From Granulosicoccus sp. (GTDB taxonomy: Bacteria; Pseudomonadota; Gammaproteobacteria; Granulosicoccales; Granulosicoccaceae): a DNA stretch of 57,606 bases. Under the pieces are notes generated by a model. It did not search any database. It had not been told where the DNA came from and saw only the letters and a list, made by a program, of their open reading frames with translations. Below are positions 14,093 to 21,795 of this stretch, one piece after another. Position 1 is the stretch's first letter, and every line of letters starts with the position of its first letter. Location of the stretch: NCBI GenBank assembly GCA_020627685.1, contig JAHDGK010000033.1:1-57606 (forward strand), written 5' to 3'. The translations under genes and the position numbers were made by a program.

Positions 14093-16573
14093 TTGTTTTT
14101 TACTTGTCGGGGTGACCGGCCACGCCAATCAAAAGCACCTGACCGTGTCAGCTCAATGGCAGCTTGTGTGCTGCTCGCTATAAGCTCAAATTTGCTGGCT
14201 CAAAGCAGCGGTTCGATGTCTATCAGCGATGAGGTACCCGCCGGTTTTGAATCTCTGATCGAGGCACAGACCATTGTCGTCGATATTCATTACAACGAGC
14301 GCAAGGTGGGCAATACGCTGGTAACAGCCGATGCCGAAACACTCACCTTTGAAGACCCGATAGCCGTCGTCGACATGCTGGAAGGCATTGAGGATCCTGC
14401 GCGTTTGACGGCTCTGCTGCAGGAAGTATTACCCACCAACGGTCACTTAGTTTGTTACGCAAGCGACGACCCACCAGGTTGCGGGCAAATCGATCCTGAC
14501 CCGCTTGCGATTATCTACGACGCTGATTTACTAAAACTGGACTTATATCTGGAGCAATCACTTCAGTCTGTTCAGTATGCCGAATCTGCTCGCTACTTGC
14601 CAGAGCCTGAAAATCGCAAGAGCTCAATCCTGTCATTAAATGCCTTGGCAACGAATACCAGTGATGGTCGAGAGGCTGTCGATCTGGCTGCGCGCGCATT
14701 CGCCAACTATGGGACAGGGACCATTTACGCCGAGTTTGACTACAACACACGGACGGAACGCACCCGATTAGAAACTGCCCGCCTGACCCATCTTTTCCGC
14801 AATCACTCCTTATCTTTCGGCTCTTATGCATTTGAGTCGGGCTCAGCTTTATCAAATGTGGATATTCTCGGCGCCAGTTTCGAAAGCTCGTTGCGCACCA
14901 GAATTGATTTAGATGATGCTTTTAGTTCGGAACTCGCGGTGTACCTGCCCCGGCGCTCACAGGTGCAGATGGTTGTCGATGATCGCGTCTACGTTGCCGA
15001 TACCTACCCGGCAGGCAATCAGGCTATTAATACCGTCTCACTGCCCAATGGAACCTACGAGGTCGAAATACGAATTTATGATCCGGTATCCGGCCTACGT
15101 AGTGAGTTTCGTTTGTTCACCAAGAGCACGAGCATACCGCCGCGAGGTGAAACTATCTTTGGCTTGACGTTTGGTATTCCAGTTGAGTTTACCGATCTGA
15201 ATATCATTCCCGAGCTCAGTGATATTTCATTGGGAGGGTTGAATTTCGCCAGAAGATTCACCGATCACTCTGCCTGGAAGCTCAGCCTTATTGGTGCAAA
15301 CACACTAGCTTTGGCTGAAGCTGAATATATTTTGCTTGGACCAAAACTCTCCTTGCAGTTTAATTTAAGCGGTGGTTCCGAACAACTTCGCGCCGGTACA
15401 CTTAGGTTGGGATACACAAATGCGCGTATGAGTTACAGCCTAAGCGGCAGTTGGTTTAGAGCCGGCGATAGCTTGACTGACGATCCCTTTTTGGAAAGTA
15501 TCATTCCCGGACCGTTCACCCAGTACAGCGCTTCCTGGACCAGAACATTTGGTAAGTCATCGTTAAACGCCAGGTACAACCAGCGAAAGGTTGGGAGATC
15601 TGCAGACAATCCTCGAACAACTTCTGACGTTAACGTCTCATTCAGGCATCTTCTTTTTAAATCCAGCACACTGCGGACAACCGTGAATTTTAACTATCAG
15701 CAAGACAACAGCGGACGCTCACTTAATTTGGGATTCACTGTCTCTGTTGATGAGCCGAGAGGCAGTACTGAATTAGGATTAGACCTGTCACGGAACGCGG
15801 ACAATGAAGACAGTGGGCTTGTCAGTCTCAGCCATAGTGTTCGCTCTGATGAAAAAAATCCAATTCAATGGGAGACTACCTTACGCTCAGAAATCAATGA
15901 GGAAAGCGAAGGCCTTGGCTTGAGTTCAAATATTGATCATGAGAGCTTCGCGCTAAAATTTAACGCAGACTGGAACACCAATGAGGAGGATGAAAGCACC
16001 AGAAACAGTTCGATTAGCCTTGGAACCAACATCGGAATTGATGGTCAGGGCTTCGCTTTTGGTGGTGTCGGCGTTGGCCAGTCAGGTGTCATCATCCAAA
16101 TTAAAGGGGTTGATGATGACACTGAATTTGATATCTATATCAATGGACTGAGATCTGGTGAAAGTCGCGCAGGAGAAACCCGATTTGTAGGATTGGAACC
16201 CTTACGCGAGTACGTCATAAAACTCATCCCCAGATCTGCACTCACCAGTACGCTTAGTGAGAACACATTTAGATTTACGGTGTATCCAGGTGTTGTTTAT
16301 CGCGTTAACGCGGAGTCCAGAGTACGGGTATTGCTCATAGCAACAATCATTGACGAAAAAGGTGAGATTGTTCGCGATGGCTTTGTCAATAGAGACCCTA
16401 ACCCGGTGCTGGTTGATTCCGAAGGATTTATACAAGCGGAAGTATCACCGGGTGAAATACTCACCGTCGTTAGAACAGGTCTTCCCAATTGCACCATGGT
16501 GGTACCTGACGCAAGTGGTGAGGAAGAGTTTTTAATACTGGATGACCCGCTAGTCTGCAAGGTCACTCAGTAA
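14093..16573 (+). CDS. Outer-membrane fimbrial usher, CS1/TcfC (alpha-clade)-like
   Basis: The frame encodes 826 residues from a TTG at 14093. An ATG at 14156 would start 21 residues later, directly before a signal peptide ('MAACVLLAISSNLLAQ'), and may be the real start. After a periplasmic N-terminal region ('IVVDIHYNERKVGNTLV') come a long amphipathic beta-barrel section and a plug-like insert ('AVYLPRRSQVQMVVDDRVYV', 'GTYEVEIRIYDPVSG'). The C-terminal domain ('EFDIYINGLRSGESRAGE', 'SEGFIQAEVSPGEIL') is like that of CooC/TcfC ushers. Ushers form the pore that polymerises and secretes pilins delivered by a chaperone. The chaperone lies immediately downstream but on the opposite strand, and three pilin-like genes follow. 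Confidence 0.82.
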   Translation: MFFTCRGDRPRQSKAPDRVSSMAACVLLAISSNLLAQSSGSMSISDEVPAGFESLIEAQTIVVDIHYNERKVGNTLVTADAETLTFEDPIAVVDMLEGIEDPARLTALLQEVLPTNGHLVCYASDDPPGCGQIDPDPLAIIYDADLLKLDLYLEQSLQSVQYAESARYLPEPENRKSSILSLNALATNTSDGREAVDLAARAFANYGTGTIYAEFDYNTRTERTRLETARLTHLFRNHSLSFGSYAFESGSALSNVDILGASFESSLRTRIDLDDAFSSELAVYLPRRSQVQMVVDDRVYVADTYPAGNQAINTVSLPNGTYEVEIRIYDPVSGLRSEFRLFTKSTSIPPRGETIFGLTFGIPVEFTDLNIIPELSDISLGGLNFARRFTDHSAWKLSLIGANTLALAEAEYILLGPKLSLQFNLSGGSEQLRAGTLRLGYTNARMSYSLSGSWFRAGDSLTDDPFLESIIPGPFTQYSASWTRTFGKSSLNARYNQRKVGRSADNPRTTSDVNVSFRHLLFKSSTLRTTVNFNYQQDNSGRSLNLGFTVSVDEPRGSTELGLDLSRNADNEDSGLVSLSHSVRSDEKNPIQWETTLRSEINEESEGLGLSSNIDHESFALKFNADWNTNEEDESTRNSSISLGTNIGIDGQGFAFGGVGVGQSGVIIQIKGVDDDTEFDIYINGLRSGESRAGETRFVGLEPLREYVIKLIPRSALTSTLSENTFRFTVYPGVVYRVNAESRVRVLLIATIIDEKGEIVRDGFVNRDPNPVLVDSEGFIQAEVSPGEILTVVRTGLPNCTMVVPDASGEEEFLILDDPLVCKVTQ

Positions 16574-16577
16574 ACGC

Positions 16578-17321
16578 CTAATAGGTCTTCTTAGAGTTCT
16601 TCAAGCCGATAGCCTGCCACACTTGTACCGGGTATTTCTTTGCACTGCCTTTTTTGGGCAGATCAACCTTATACAATTCTCCGGCATAAACTCTATTTGG
16701 AGTCAGGTCGACGCAATCGCGGCCATCTGCATTGCATTGGCGCATACGTCTTAGCAACACGTTCGTGTTCCCCATGTTCTTAAAATATAACTTGTCAGCG
16801 GTACGCTTCACAGCCAATTTTCCAACGGCATCTTTTGGACGTGCTAACAGCAAGATGTCATAGCCTAAGAGAATTTTAATAGCCGATGCTTTTGTATTAG
16901 CCGGTCGGTCAGTGTCGAGCTGAACATCCCCGGTAAACGGCTTAATCGCCAATCGATAAATGTTATCAACTTTCTTAGGTAGCTTTCGTAAGATGACCCG
17001 TACGCGTTTTCGCTGACCAGGTGGAATCAATAGCTGCTTAGGGCTGACTAATACCGGTGATGTTCGCGGATCTGTCAGCTCAACCCTTTCAGGATTCGCT
17101 GTGTGAGGGTTTCGAATTTGAGCAACAGTTAGGTTTAAGAATATTTTGAAGTCACCCGTGTTAGTGACATCTAGGTCTTGAATAAGATTGTCTTCATTAA
17201 ATTCCAATACCGATTTGCTAACCGAAATTTGTGCTTGCACCGTGCTCGTTGTAGCTAAGAATGCCAACAAAGCAAACAAGAAAAGAACAACACTATTAAT
17301 GGGTCGAAAGTGAAAGAACAT
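16578..17321 (-). CDS. Periplasmic fimbrial chaperone (PapD-like, CS1-type)
   Basis: This 247-residue exported protein has a signal peptide ending near 'TTSTVQA', then an Ig-like N-terminal domain with the chaperone signature 'PKQLLIPPGQRKRVRVILRK' followed by 'YRLAIKPFTGD'. A second Ig-like domain carries a cysteine pair ('CNADGRDC') and a basic C-terminus. Such chaperones cap pilins by donor-strand complementation and deliver them to the usher. It is convergent with the usher gene, with only 4 bases between the two stop codons. A CGGAG ribosome site precedes the ATG. Its promoter must lie in the 566-base region shared with the first pilin. Confidence 0.85.
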   Translation of the reverse strand: MFFHFRPINSVVLFLFALLAFLATTSTVQAQISVSKSVLEFNEDNLIQDLDVTNTGDFKIFLNLTVAQIRNPHTANPERVELTDPRTSPVLVSPKQLLIPPGQRKRVRVILRKLPKKVDNIYRLAIKPFTGDVQLDTDRPANTKASAIKILLGYDILLLARPKDAVGKLAVKRTADKLYFKNMGNTNVLLRRMRQCNADGRDCVDLTPNRVYAGELYKVDLPKKGSAKKYPVQVWQAIGLKNSKKTY

Positions 17322-17887
17322 AAAACTCCGTAGGCGTGAATTTAATGACCGTGCACGAGGTCATAGCAAGCACTATTCCGCACGCCAGAAGTACGTGGTT
17401 CACAGTAGTTACACGCGAAAAAGGAAGGCTGAAACGTGAATCAGTCTTCATAAATCTGTGATACATGGTGAATTACGCCAGTATTTCAGCACGTTTTACA
17501 TTTTTTCACCGGCCAAAAACCGCAAAAGCGTGAGTAACCCGGCCTCGATTCCTGTGACGGGAATCTCGATGTCTTCGCCAAATCCTTCACAAAAAACAAA
17601 ACAATGAAATATACAACAGGATTCTTCCGAGACTAAAGTCGCAATTCCACAAATATTCTGCAAGATTATGCACGGTGTATCCGTTAACAATTACATCGGA
17701 CATGCAGACAGCTTTCACCCTAAATGGTCGACATCAAGTTGGATGACTGCATTAACGATAACGCACAGCAACTCGTCACCGCAGAGATGATGTTGCTGGG
17801 AAGTTTTATGAAACAAGCAGATTTGTACAACTAGATACTTAGATAGATAACTAAATAAATACCACCACCTACAGGGTAAAAGAAATT
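17322..17887. other. 566-base divergent regulatory region between chaperone and first pilin
   Basis: This AT-rich region separates the minus-strand chaperone from the plus-strand major pilin, so it should contain both promoters. A short hairpin (GATTCC and GGAATC arms) lies at 17547-17565. TAGATA-like repeats (17833-17862) precede the pilin ribosome site CAGGGTAAAAG. I see no convincing coding sequence here; a 64-codon minus-strand frame at 17496-17690 lacks a ribosome site and protein-like composition. No clear -35/-10 pair can be assigned with confidence. Confidence 0.5.
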
Positions 17888-18400
17888 ATGAAACTATTTC
17901 GCATAGCAGCGCTCGCTACTCTCACCGCAATGTCTGGCTCTGCAATGGCAGCAACAGACGGTTTGCTTGGAGCAACGTCAACAGGTACGGCTATCATCAA
18001 CATCGCGAAAGGAAATGCGGTTCAAATTACTAACCTTGATGATATTAATTTAGGTGCGCAAGGCAACTTAACAGCTACTGCTACTCAATCAGATGATGTT
18101 TGCGTGTTCTCCTCTACAGGTGGCTACAACATCACTTTGACGTCAGCCAACGGCTCGTTTGAATTAACAGACGCAAGCACTACAACAAACATACCATATA
18201 CCGTTGATTGGATTGCCGGCACAACGACAACTGCTGTTTACAACACAGCTATCACGGGTCTTACTGGTGATTCAACAGCAGTAGATTGCAACGCAGGTAC
18301 TAACGCGACATTCGCAGTATCAGTGGCTGCACCTGACTTCAATGCTGCTGATCCAGGTAGTTACACAGACACGCTGACTATGCTTGTTCAGCCTGAGTAA
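17888..18400 (+). CDS. Pilin-like secreted subunit 1 (probable major fimbrial subunit)
   Basis: This 170-residue protein has a clear signal peptide ('MKLFRIAALATLTAMSGSAM' then A/A). The mature part is small, Thr/Ser/Asn-rich and beta-predicted, with two cysteines ('DDVCVFSSTG' and 'AVDCNAGTN') likely to form a disulphide. The C-terminus 'PGSYTDTLTMLVQPE' resembles the last strand of SCPU/CS1-type pilins. Its position beside an usher and chaperone supports a structural role. It is followed by two hairpins, which suggests it is expressed as a separate, abundant transcript. A paralogue follows about 500 bases downstream. Confidence 0.75.
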   Translation: MKLFRIAALATLTAMSGSAMAATDGLLGATSTGTAIINIAKGNAVQITNLDDINLGAQGNLTATATQSDDVCVFSSTGGYNITLTSANGSFELTDASTTTNIPYTVDWIAGTTTTAVYNTAITGLTGDSTAVDCNAGTNATFAVSVAAPDFNAADPGSYTDTLTMLVQPE

Positions 18401-18412
18401 ACTGTAGGTTAT

Positions 18413-18440
18413 ATGTCCACCGGTGCTTGCTGGTGGACAT
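18413..18440 (+). terminator. Hairpin just after pilin 1
   Basis: A perfect 9-base inverted repeat ATGTCCACC/GGTGGACAT with a 10-base loop lies 12 bases past the pilin stop codon. It has no T-run, so it may protect or process the mRNA 3' end rather than terminate. Confidence 0.5.
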
Positions 18441-18453
18441 GATCTAGCAAGAA

Positions 18454-18490
18454 GCCACGGCTCCCGTATCATTGGCAGCTGTGGCTTTTT
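18454..18490 (+). terminator. Probable intrinsic terminator after pilin 1
   Basis: The arms GCCACGGCT and AGCTGTGGC pair with one mismatch and are followed directly by TTTTT. This is the second stem after the pilin stop codon and the better terminator candidate, separating pilin 1 from pilin 2. Confidence 0.65.
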
Positions 18491-18905
18491 CAATTTTTTG
18501 GCGTCAAATTTTGTGTACGTGGTGTACTTCATATTGCGTTGAAGCCGCACGAATGCAAAAGTCTGACGTGAGAATGCTATCGGTTTACATTTGATTACAC
18601 CTTGGATCGCACTGCTGACCATGCGTACGCATTACGTTGCAGTGACAACTATAAATTTCCAAAGTAACCTCAACAGTCACTTCATTTTAAACGGTCTATA
18701 GCTAAGGCTTTTACCAATAACTGCAATGACTTAGCAAATACATACCCCAAGCATATTAAGCGTTAAAGGCTTTTAAACAAGCCGCCTGACATGTGATGCT
18801 AGTGCACACTTTCAGACATCAACACATCACTCACATGAGCCTTGCAGGAAATACGCAAAGCCTCATGGCATAGGAATTGATAGCTGTGCAACAGTTGATA
18901 TTTCT
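18491..18905. other. Intergenic region before pilin 2
   Basis: About 415 bases without a supported gene. A perfect 12-base palindrome ATGCGTACGCAT lies at 18621-18632. The region probably contains the promoter of the second and third pilin-like genes; I cannot assign promoter boxes reliably. Confidence 0.4.
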
Positions 18906-19466
18906 ATGGATACGCAGTGTATGCAATTTAAGACATGGGGGACAAGAACGCCACGTTGCCTGTTGAGCGCACTCAGCATTGCGTGCCTATCCCTAGTATC
19001 TTTGAATTCATTTGCAGCAACTGACGGTACACTGGGGGCAACTTCAGAAGGTACGGCCATCATATCCATCATCAAGGAAGATGCGGTTTTAATCACCGAT
19101 CTTGATGACTTGTTTCTCGGTACAAATGGCGTTCTGAATGCCAATAAAACCGATGCAGATGCAGTTTGTGTGTTCTCTTCTACCGGTTCATACAATATAT
19201 CTATTACTTCGGTAAACGGTTCGTTCGTTCTACAGTCGGACACAACCACGTCAGATATCGCCTACTCACTTGACTGGATTACTGACACCTCGTTCCCGGT
19301 TACCTACAACCAAACTATTCCTGATTTAATTGGAGACAGTGCCAGCACTAACTGCAGCGGGACGACCAACGCTATCTTTCAAGTGACCGTGACGCCAGAA
19401 GAATTCAATGCAGCAGAGCCCGGCACGTATCAGGATACGCTCACATTACTAGTACAACCTGAGTAG
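18906..19466 (+). CDS. Pilin-like secreted subunit 2 (paralogue of subunit 1)
   Basis: This 186-residue protein has the same layout as the preceding pilin. A signal peptide ends '...SLVSLNSFA'. The mature start 'ATDGTLGATSEGTAIISI' mirrors 'ATDGLLGATSTGTAIINI' of subunit 1. The cysteines are matched ('DAVCVFSSTGSYNI', 'STNCSGTTN'), and the ending 'PGTYQDTLTLLVQPE' is nearly the same. It is therefore a diverged tandem duplicate. An internal ATG at 18921 is an equally good start, since neither has a strong ribosome site. It may be a minor or alternative fimbrial subunit. The third pilin-like gene follows after 27 bases. Confidence 0.72.
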   Translation: MDTQCMQFKTWGTRTPRCLLSALSIACLSLVSLNSFAATDGTLGATSEGTAIISIIKEDAVLITDLDDLFLGTNGVLNANKTDADAVCVFSSTGSYNISITSVNGSFVLQSDTTTSDIAYSLDWITDTSFPVTYNQTIPDLIGDSASTNCSGTTNAIFQVTVTPEEFNAAEPGTYQDTLTLLVQPE

Positions 19467-19493
19467 TTGTAGGTTCTACAATAACTCGCGTTG

Positions 19494-19973
19494 ATGAAAA
19501 GCGTAAAGGCTGCCTCACTGGCTCTAATTGTCGTCTTAGGATTTGCTTATTCGTATAAGGGCGCTTTTGCTGGCGGCCTAGAATTTGTCAGAAACCTTCA
19601 TTTAGGCTCATGGTCTCCTTTTGCCGCTTACTGGGAGGGTCGTTCTCCTGTTTGTGCATGGACAGAAAGCGAGGAGATCGGTTTTAGGATCATCGCGCTT
19701 GACCAGAACAATTCCAACACATTTCGCCTTACCAATGACATCGGCGATCAAGTCCCCTTCAGTTTATTCTGGCAGGACTATAACAACCCTAACTCCGGCG
19801 AACAGCTAGTAGCTGGCAGACCATCACGTAATTTCTACTCGTTCAACTCAGGCAATGGTTGTGGCATCAGCCCTAACTATTTAACTCGTATGCGTGTCGA
19901 CAAAGCAGATTTCGATGGTGTCACACCAGGCGTTTATGAAAGTGCTGTTGTGTTGATGCTCTCGCCCATCTAA
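19494..19973 (+). CDS. Pilin-like secreted subunit 3 (candidate tip or minor subunit)
   Basis: Starting at the ATG at 19494 this is a 159-residue protein with a signal peptide ending 'YSYKGAFA'. It is much more diverged than subunits 1 and 2 and richer in aromatic residues. It keeps the two-cysteine pattern ('SPVCAWTESE' and 'NGCGISPNY') and a C-terminal 'GVTPGVYESAVVLMLSPI' like the last pilin strand. Its position after pilin 2 and its different surface suggest a tip adhesin or minor subunit; that role is inference. A strong terminator follows. Confidence 0.62.
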   Translation: MKSVKAASLALIVVLGFAYSYKGAFAGGLEFVRNLHLGSWSPFAAYWEGRSPVCAWTESEEIGFRIIALDQNNSNTFRLTNDIGDQVPFSLFWQDYNNPNSGEQLVAGRPSRNFYSFNSGNGCGISPNYLTRMRVDKADFDGVTPGVYESAVVLMLSPI

Positions 19974-19981
19974 AGCGACAG

Positions 19982-20003
19982 AGCTAGCGGCAATACGCTA
20001 GCT
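19982..20003 (+). terminator. Intrinsic terminator ending the pilin operon
   Basis: A perfect 8-base stem AGCTAGCG/CGCTAGCT with a 6-base loop is followed by TTTATT, 8 bases after the third pilin stop and just before the end of the convergent aldo/keto reductase gene. Confidence 0.75.
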
Positions 20004-20006
20004 TTA

Positions 20007-21008
20007 TTAATCAGGCACCAGAGCGCTCTCATCTAACAAGCCCTCGGACTTTAAGTCTGACCACATAGACGCTGGTATGTCTAAATCAAACCAATCGATT
20101 ATTTGTTTAACGTCTGATCGGGAGCGCGGTCCGGGTATAACGCTTGAAACCAGGGGAGAGCCTAACGGGAACTGCAAGGCTGCAGCCGGCAACGGAATGC
20201 CGTGTGACTGGCATACACGGGAAATAGCAGACACTTTGTCCACAACGGCCTGTGGTGCCTTCGCGTAATTCCACGTGTCTCCCCCTACTAGTATTCCGGA
20301 ATTAAAAGGCCCACCAAGTATGATGGACGTGCCGGCCTTTTCGCACGCAGGAAATAAGTCGTGCATAGGTTGCTGCTCTAGCAGGGTATATCTTCCCGCT
20401 AAAAGAAAAGCATCCCATTGACCGTGCTGCATAGCATCAAGACACACCTCGCGTTCATTCACCCCCAGTCCGATAGCTTTTATATCACCTGCTGAACGCA
20501 ATTCATCTAAGGCCTTGTAGCCCCCACTCATGGCATCGGCAAACAACGCTTTGTTTGCCGATTCGCCGTGCTGCATCACTCCGATATCGTGCAAGAGTAA
20601 AATATCGATGCTACTGACACCCATACGTTGAAGGCTATCTTCGTAGGAGCGCATCACACCATCGTAGCTGTAGTCATAAATTTGATGGAACGGAAAACTG
20701 CCCGGCCATTCCCCTGCACTGGAGTCTTGCGGGTATCCCGGTGCTAACAAGCGACCGGCTTTTGTTGAAAGTACGTAATCGTTATGGTGCCGGAGCCCGG
20801 CTCCCACAAAGTGTTCTGAGCGACCGAATCCGTAAAAAGGTGCCGTATCGACATAACGAATATGACTGAGGAGCGCCTCCTCTATTGCACCTGCAATGTC
20901 CTCGTCTGGAACCGGCCGATGATTACCGGCCATAGCAGCACAGCCCAATCCGAGCTCAGTGACTTCCAGAGTCGTGCTACCAATGTTTCTTGTGGAGTAA
21001 GTAGTCAT
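20007..21008 (-). CDS. Aldo/keto reductase, D-threo-aldose 1-dehydrogenase / L-fucose dehydrogenase-like
   Basis: This 333-residue AKR has 'IRYVDTAPFYGFGRSEHFVG' (Asp and Tyr), 'LSTKAGRLL' (Lys) and 'ILLLHDIG' (His) making the catalytic tetrad. The 'YDYSYDGVMRSYEDSLQRMG' segment and overall build match D-threo-aldose 1-dehydrogenase/pyridoxal 4-dehydrogenase relatives, which oxidise an aldose such as L-fucose, L-galactose or D-arabinose to its lactone. It is the last gene of the minus-strand sugar-acid set that includes DgoA and DgoK, so a sugar-oxidising first step fits. The exact sugar is not readable. Confidence 0.85.
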   Translation of the reverse strand: MTTYSTRNIGSTTLEVTELGLGCAAMAGNHRPVPDEDIAGAIEEALLSHIRYVDTAPFYGFGRSEHFVGAGLRHHNDYVLSTKAGRLLAPGYPQDSSAGEWPGSFPFHQIYDYSYDGVMRSYEDSLQRMGVSSIDILLLHDIGVMQHGESANKALFADAMSGGYKALDELRSAGDIKAIGLGVNEREVCLDAMQHGQWDAFLLAGRYTLLEQQPMHDLFPACEKAGTSIILGGPFNSGILVGGDTWNYAKAPQAVVDKVSAISRVCQSHGIPLPAAALQFPLGSPLVSSVIPGPRSRSDVKQIIDWFDLDIPASMWSDLKSEGLLDESALVPD

Positions 21009-21087
21009 GTTCTAGACCTTGAATAGGAAGCGCAATACGGGATCGCTCACTACAGTAGCAAATGTATCGGTATTCTGCGCAGGACGA

Positions 21088-21768
21088 TCAATCGTTGTCG
21101 CTTGTACCTGCTCCAGCACCTGACAATCTGGACTGCTCAGTTGCCGGTGCGTAGGTGCGGTGTGCAAACTGTCTCAGTGTTTGAACGACACTGACATCGC
21201 TACTGACACGCGGTGAGCTTTTCAAAGACCATGTCTTCCCGCTCTCTGTTATCGAACCCGAACAACTGATGGATAGTGTGATAGAAGTATGGTGAGATGA
21301 AAGCTCCTCACGCGCATGCTCAGAGCTTGTTATCGCCTCAGGCTTAGCAGCATCACACACGAGCCATTCGACTCCCCAGCGTACCTCCACACTCTTTTGT
21401 AGCTCTGAAGACACTTGCACTAAAAACGGCAGCAACACAGCTGCGCACACGACATGCTCAAGTACCAGCGTGCGCCCTGAGTCCAGAAGATCGGCAAAAT
21501 CATTGACTGCACAGCCAGTCAGAAGAGAACACAGTTGACCACTCTGCCCGCTCCAGTTATCACCTTCACAGCGAATACTTAAATCCGCTGCAGCATGGCC
21601 ATCGGACCAACTAAACAAAGCAGCAAAAAGCGACAGGCCATCGATTTCCTGGTTTGCAAACCAGCGCGACGCATACGCAGATTCTTCGGCCACGCCCCAC
21701 GGGTAACCAGCGCCACGAGCTGCGAGCTTTACCAACGATGCGGCTTCATTGCTGGAGAAATCAATCAT
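21088..21768 (-). CDS. DUF3726-like protein of unknown function
   Basis: This 226-residue protein begins 'MIDFSSNEAASLVKLAARGA', then 'GYPWGVAEESAYASRWFANQ'. That pattern of an 'ARGAGYPWGxAEE' helix is one I recognise from DUF3726 proteins of marine proteobacteria. No catalytic motif, signal peptide or membrane segment is evident. The C-terminal 30 residues are low in structure. It is encoded 27 bases downstream of the large uncharacterised gene, which makes the two a probable functional pair within the sugar-acid gene set. Confidence 0.65.
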   Translation of the reverse strand: MIDFSSNEAASLVKLAARGAGYPWGVAEESAYASRWFANQEIDGLSLFAALFSWSDGHAAADLSIRCEGDNWSGQSGQLCSLLTGCAVNDFADLLDSGRTLVLEHVVCAAVLLPFLVQVSSELQKSVEVRWGVEWLVCDAAKPEAITSSEHAREELSSHHTSITLSISCSGSITESGKTWSLKSSPRVSSDVSVVQTLRQFAHRTYAPATEQSRLSGAGAGTSDND

Positions 21769-21795
21769 GAATAACGATGCTTGAGTTAATGGGTT

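Noticed and set aside
17496-17690. 64-codon minus-strand reading frame in the fimbrial intergenic region
   Set aside because: No ribosome site, odd composition, and it lies where promoters of both flanking genes must be.
18621-18632. 12-base perfect palindrome ATGCGTACGCAT
   Set aside because: Isolated single copy with no neighbouring regulator; could be chance, so it is only noted in the intergenic entry.
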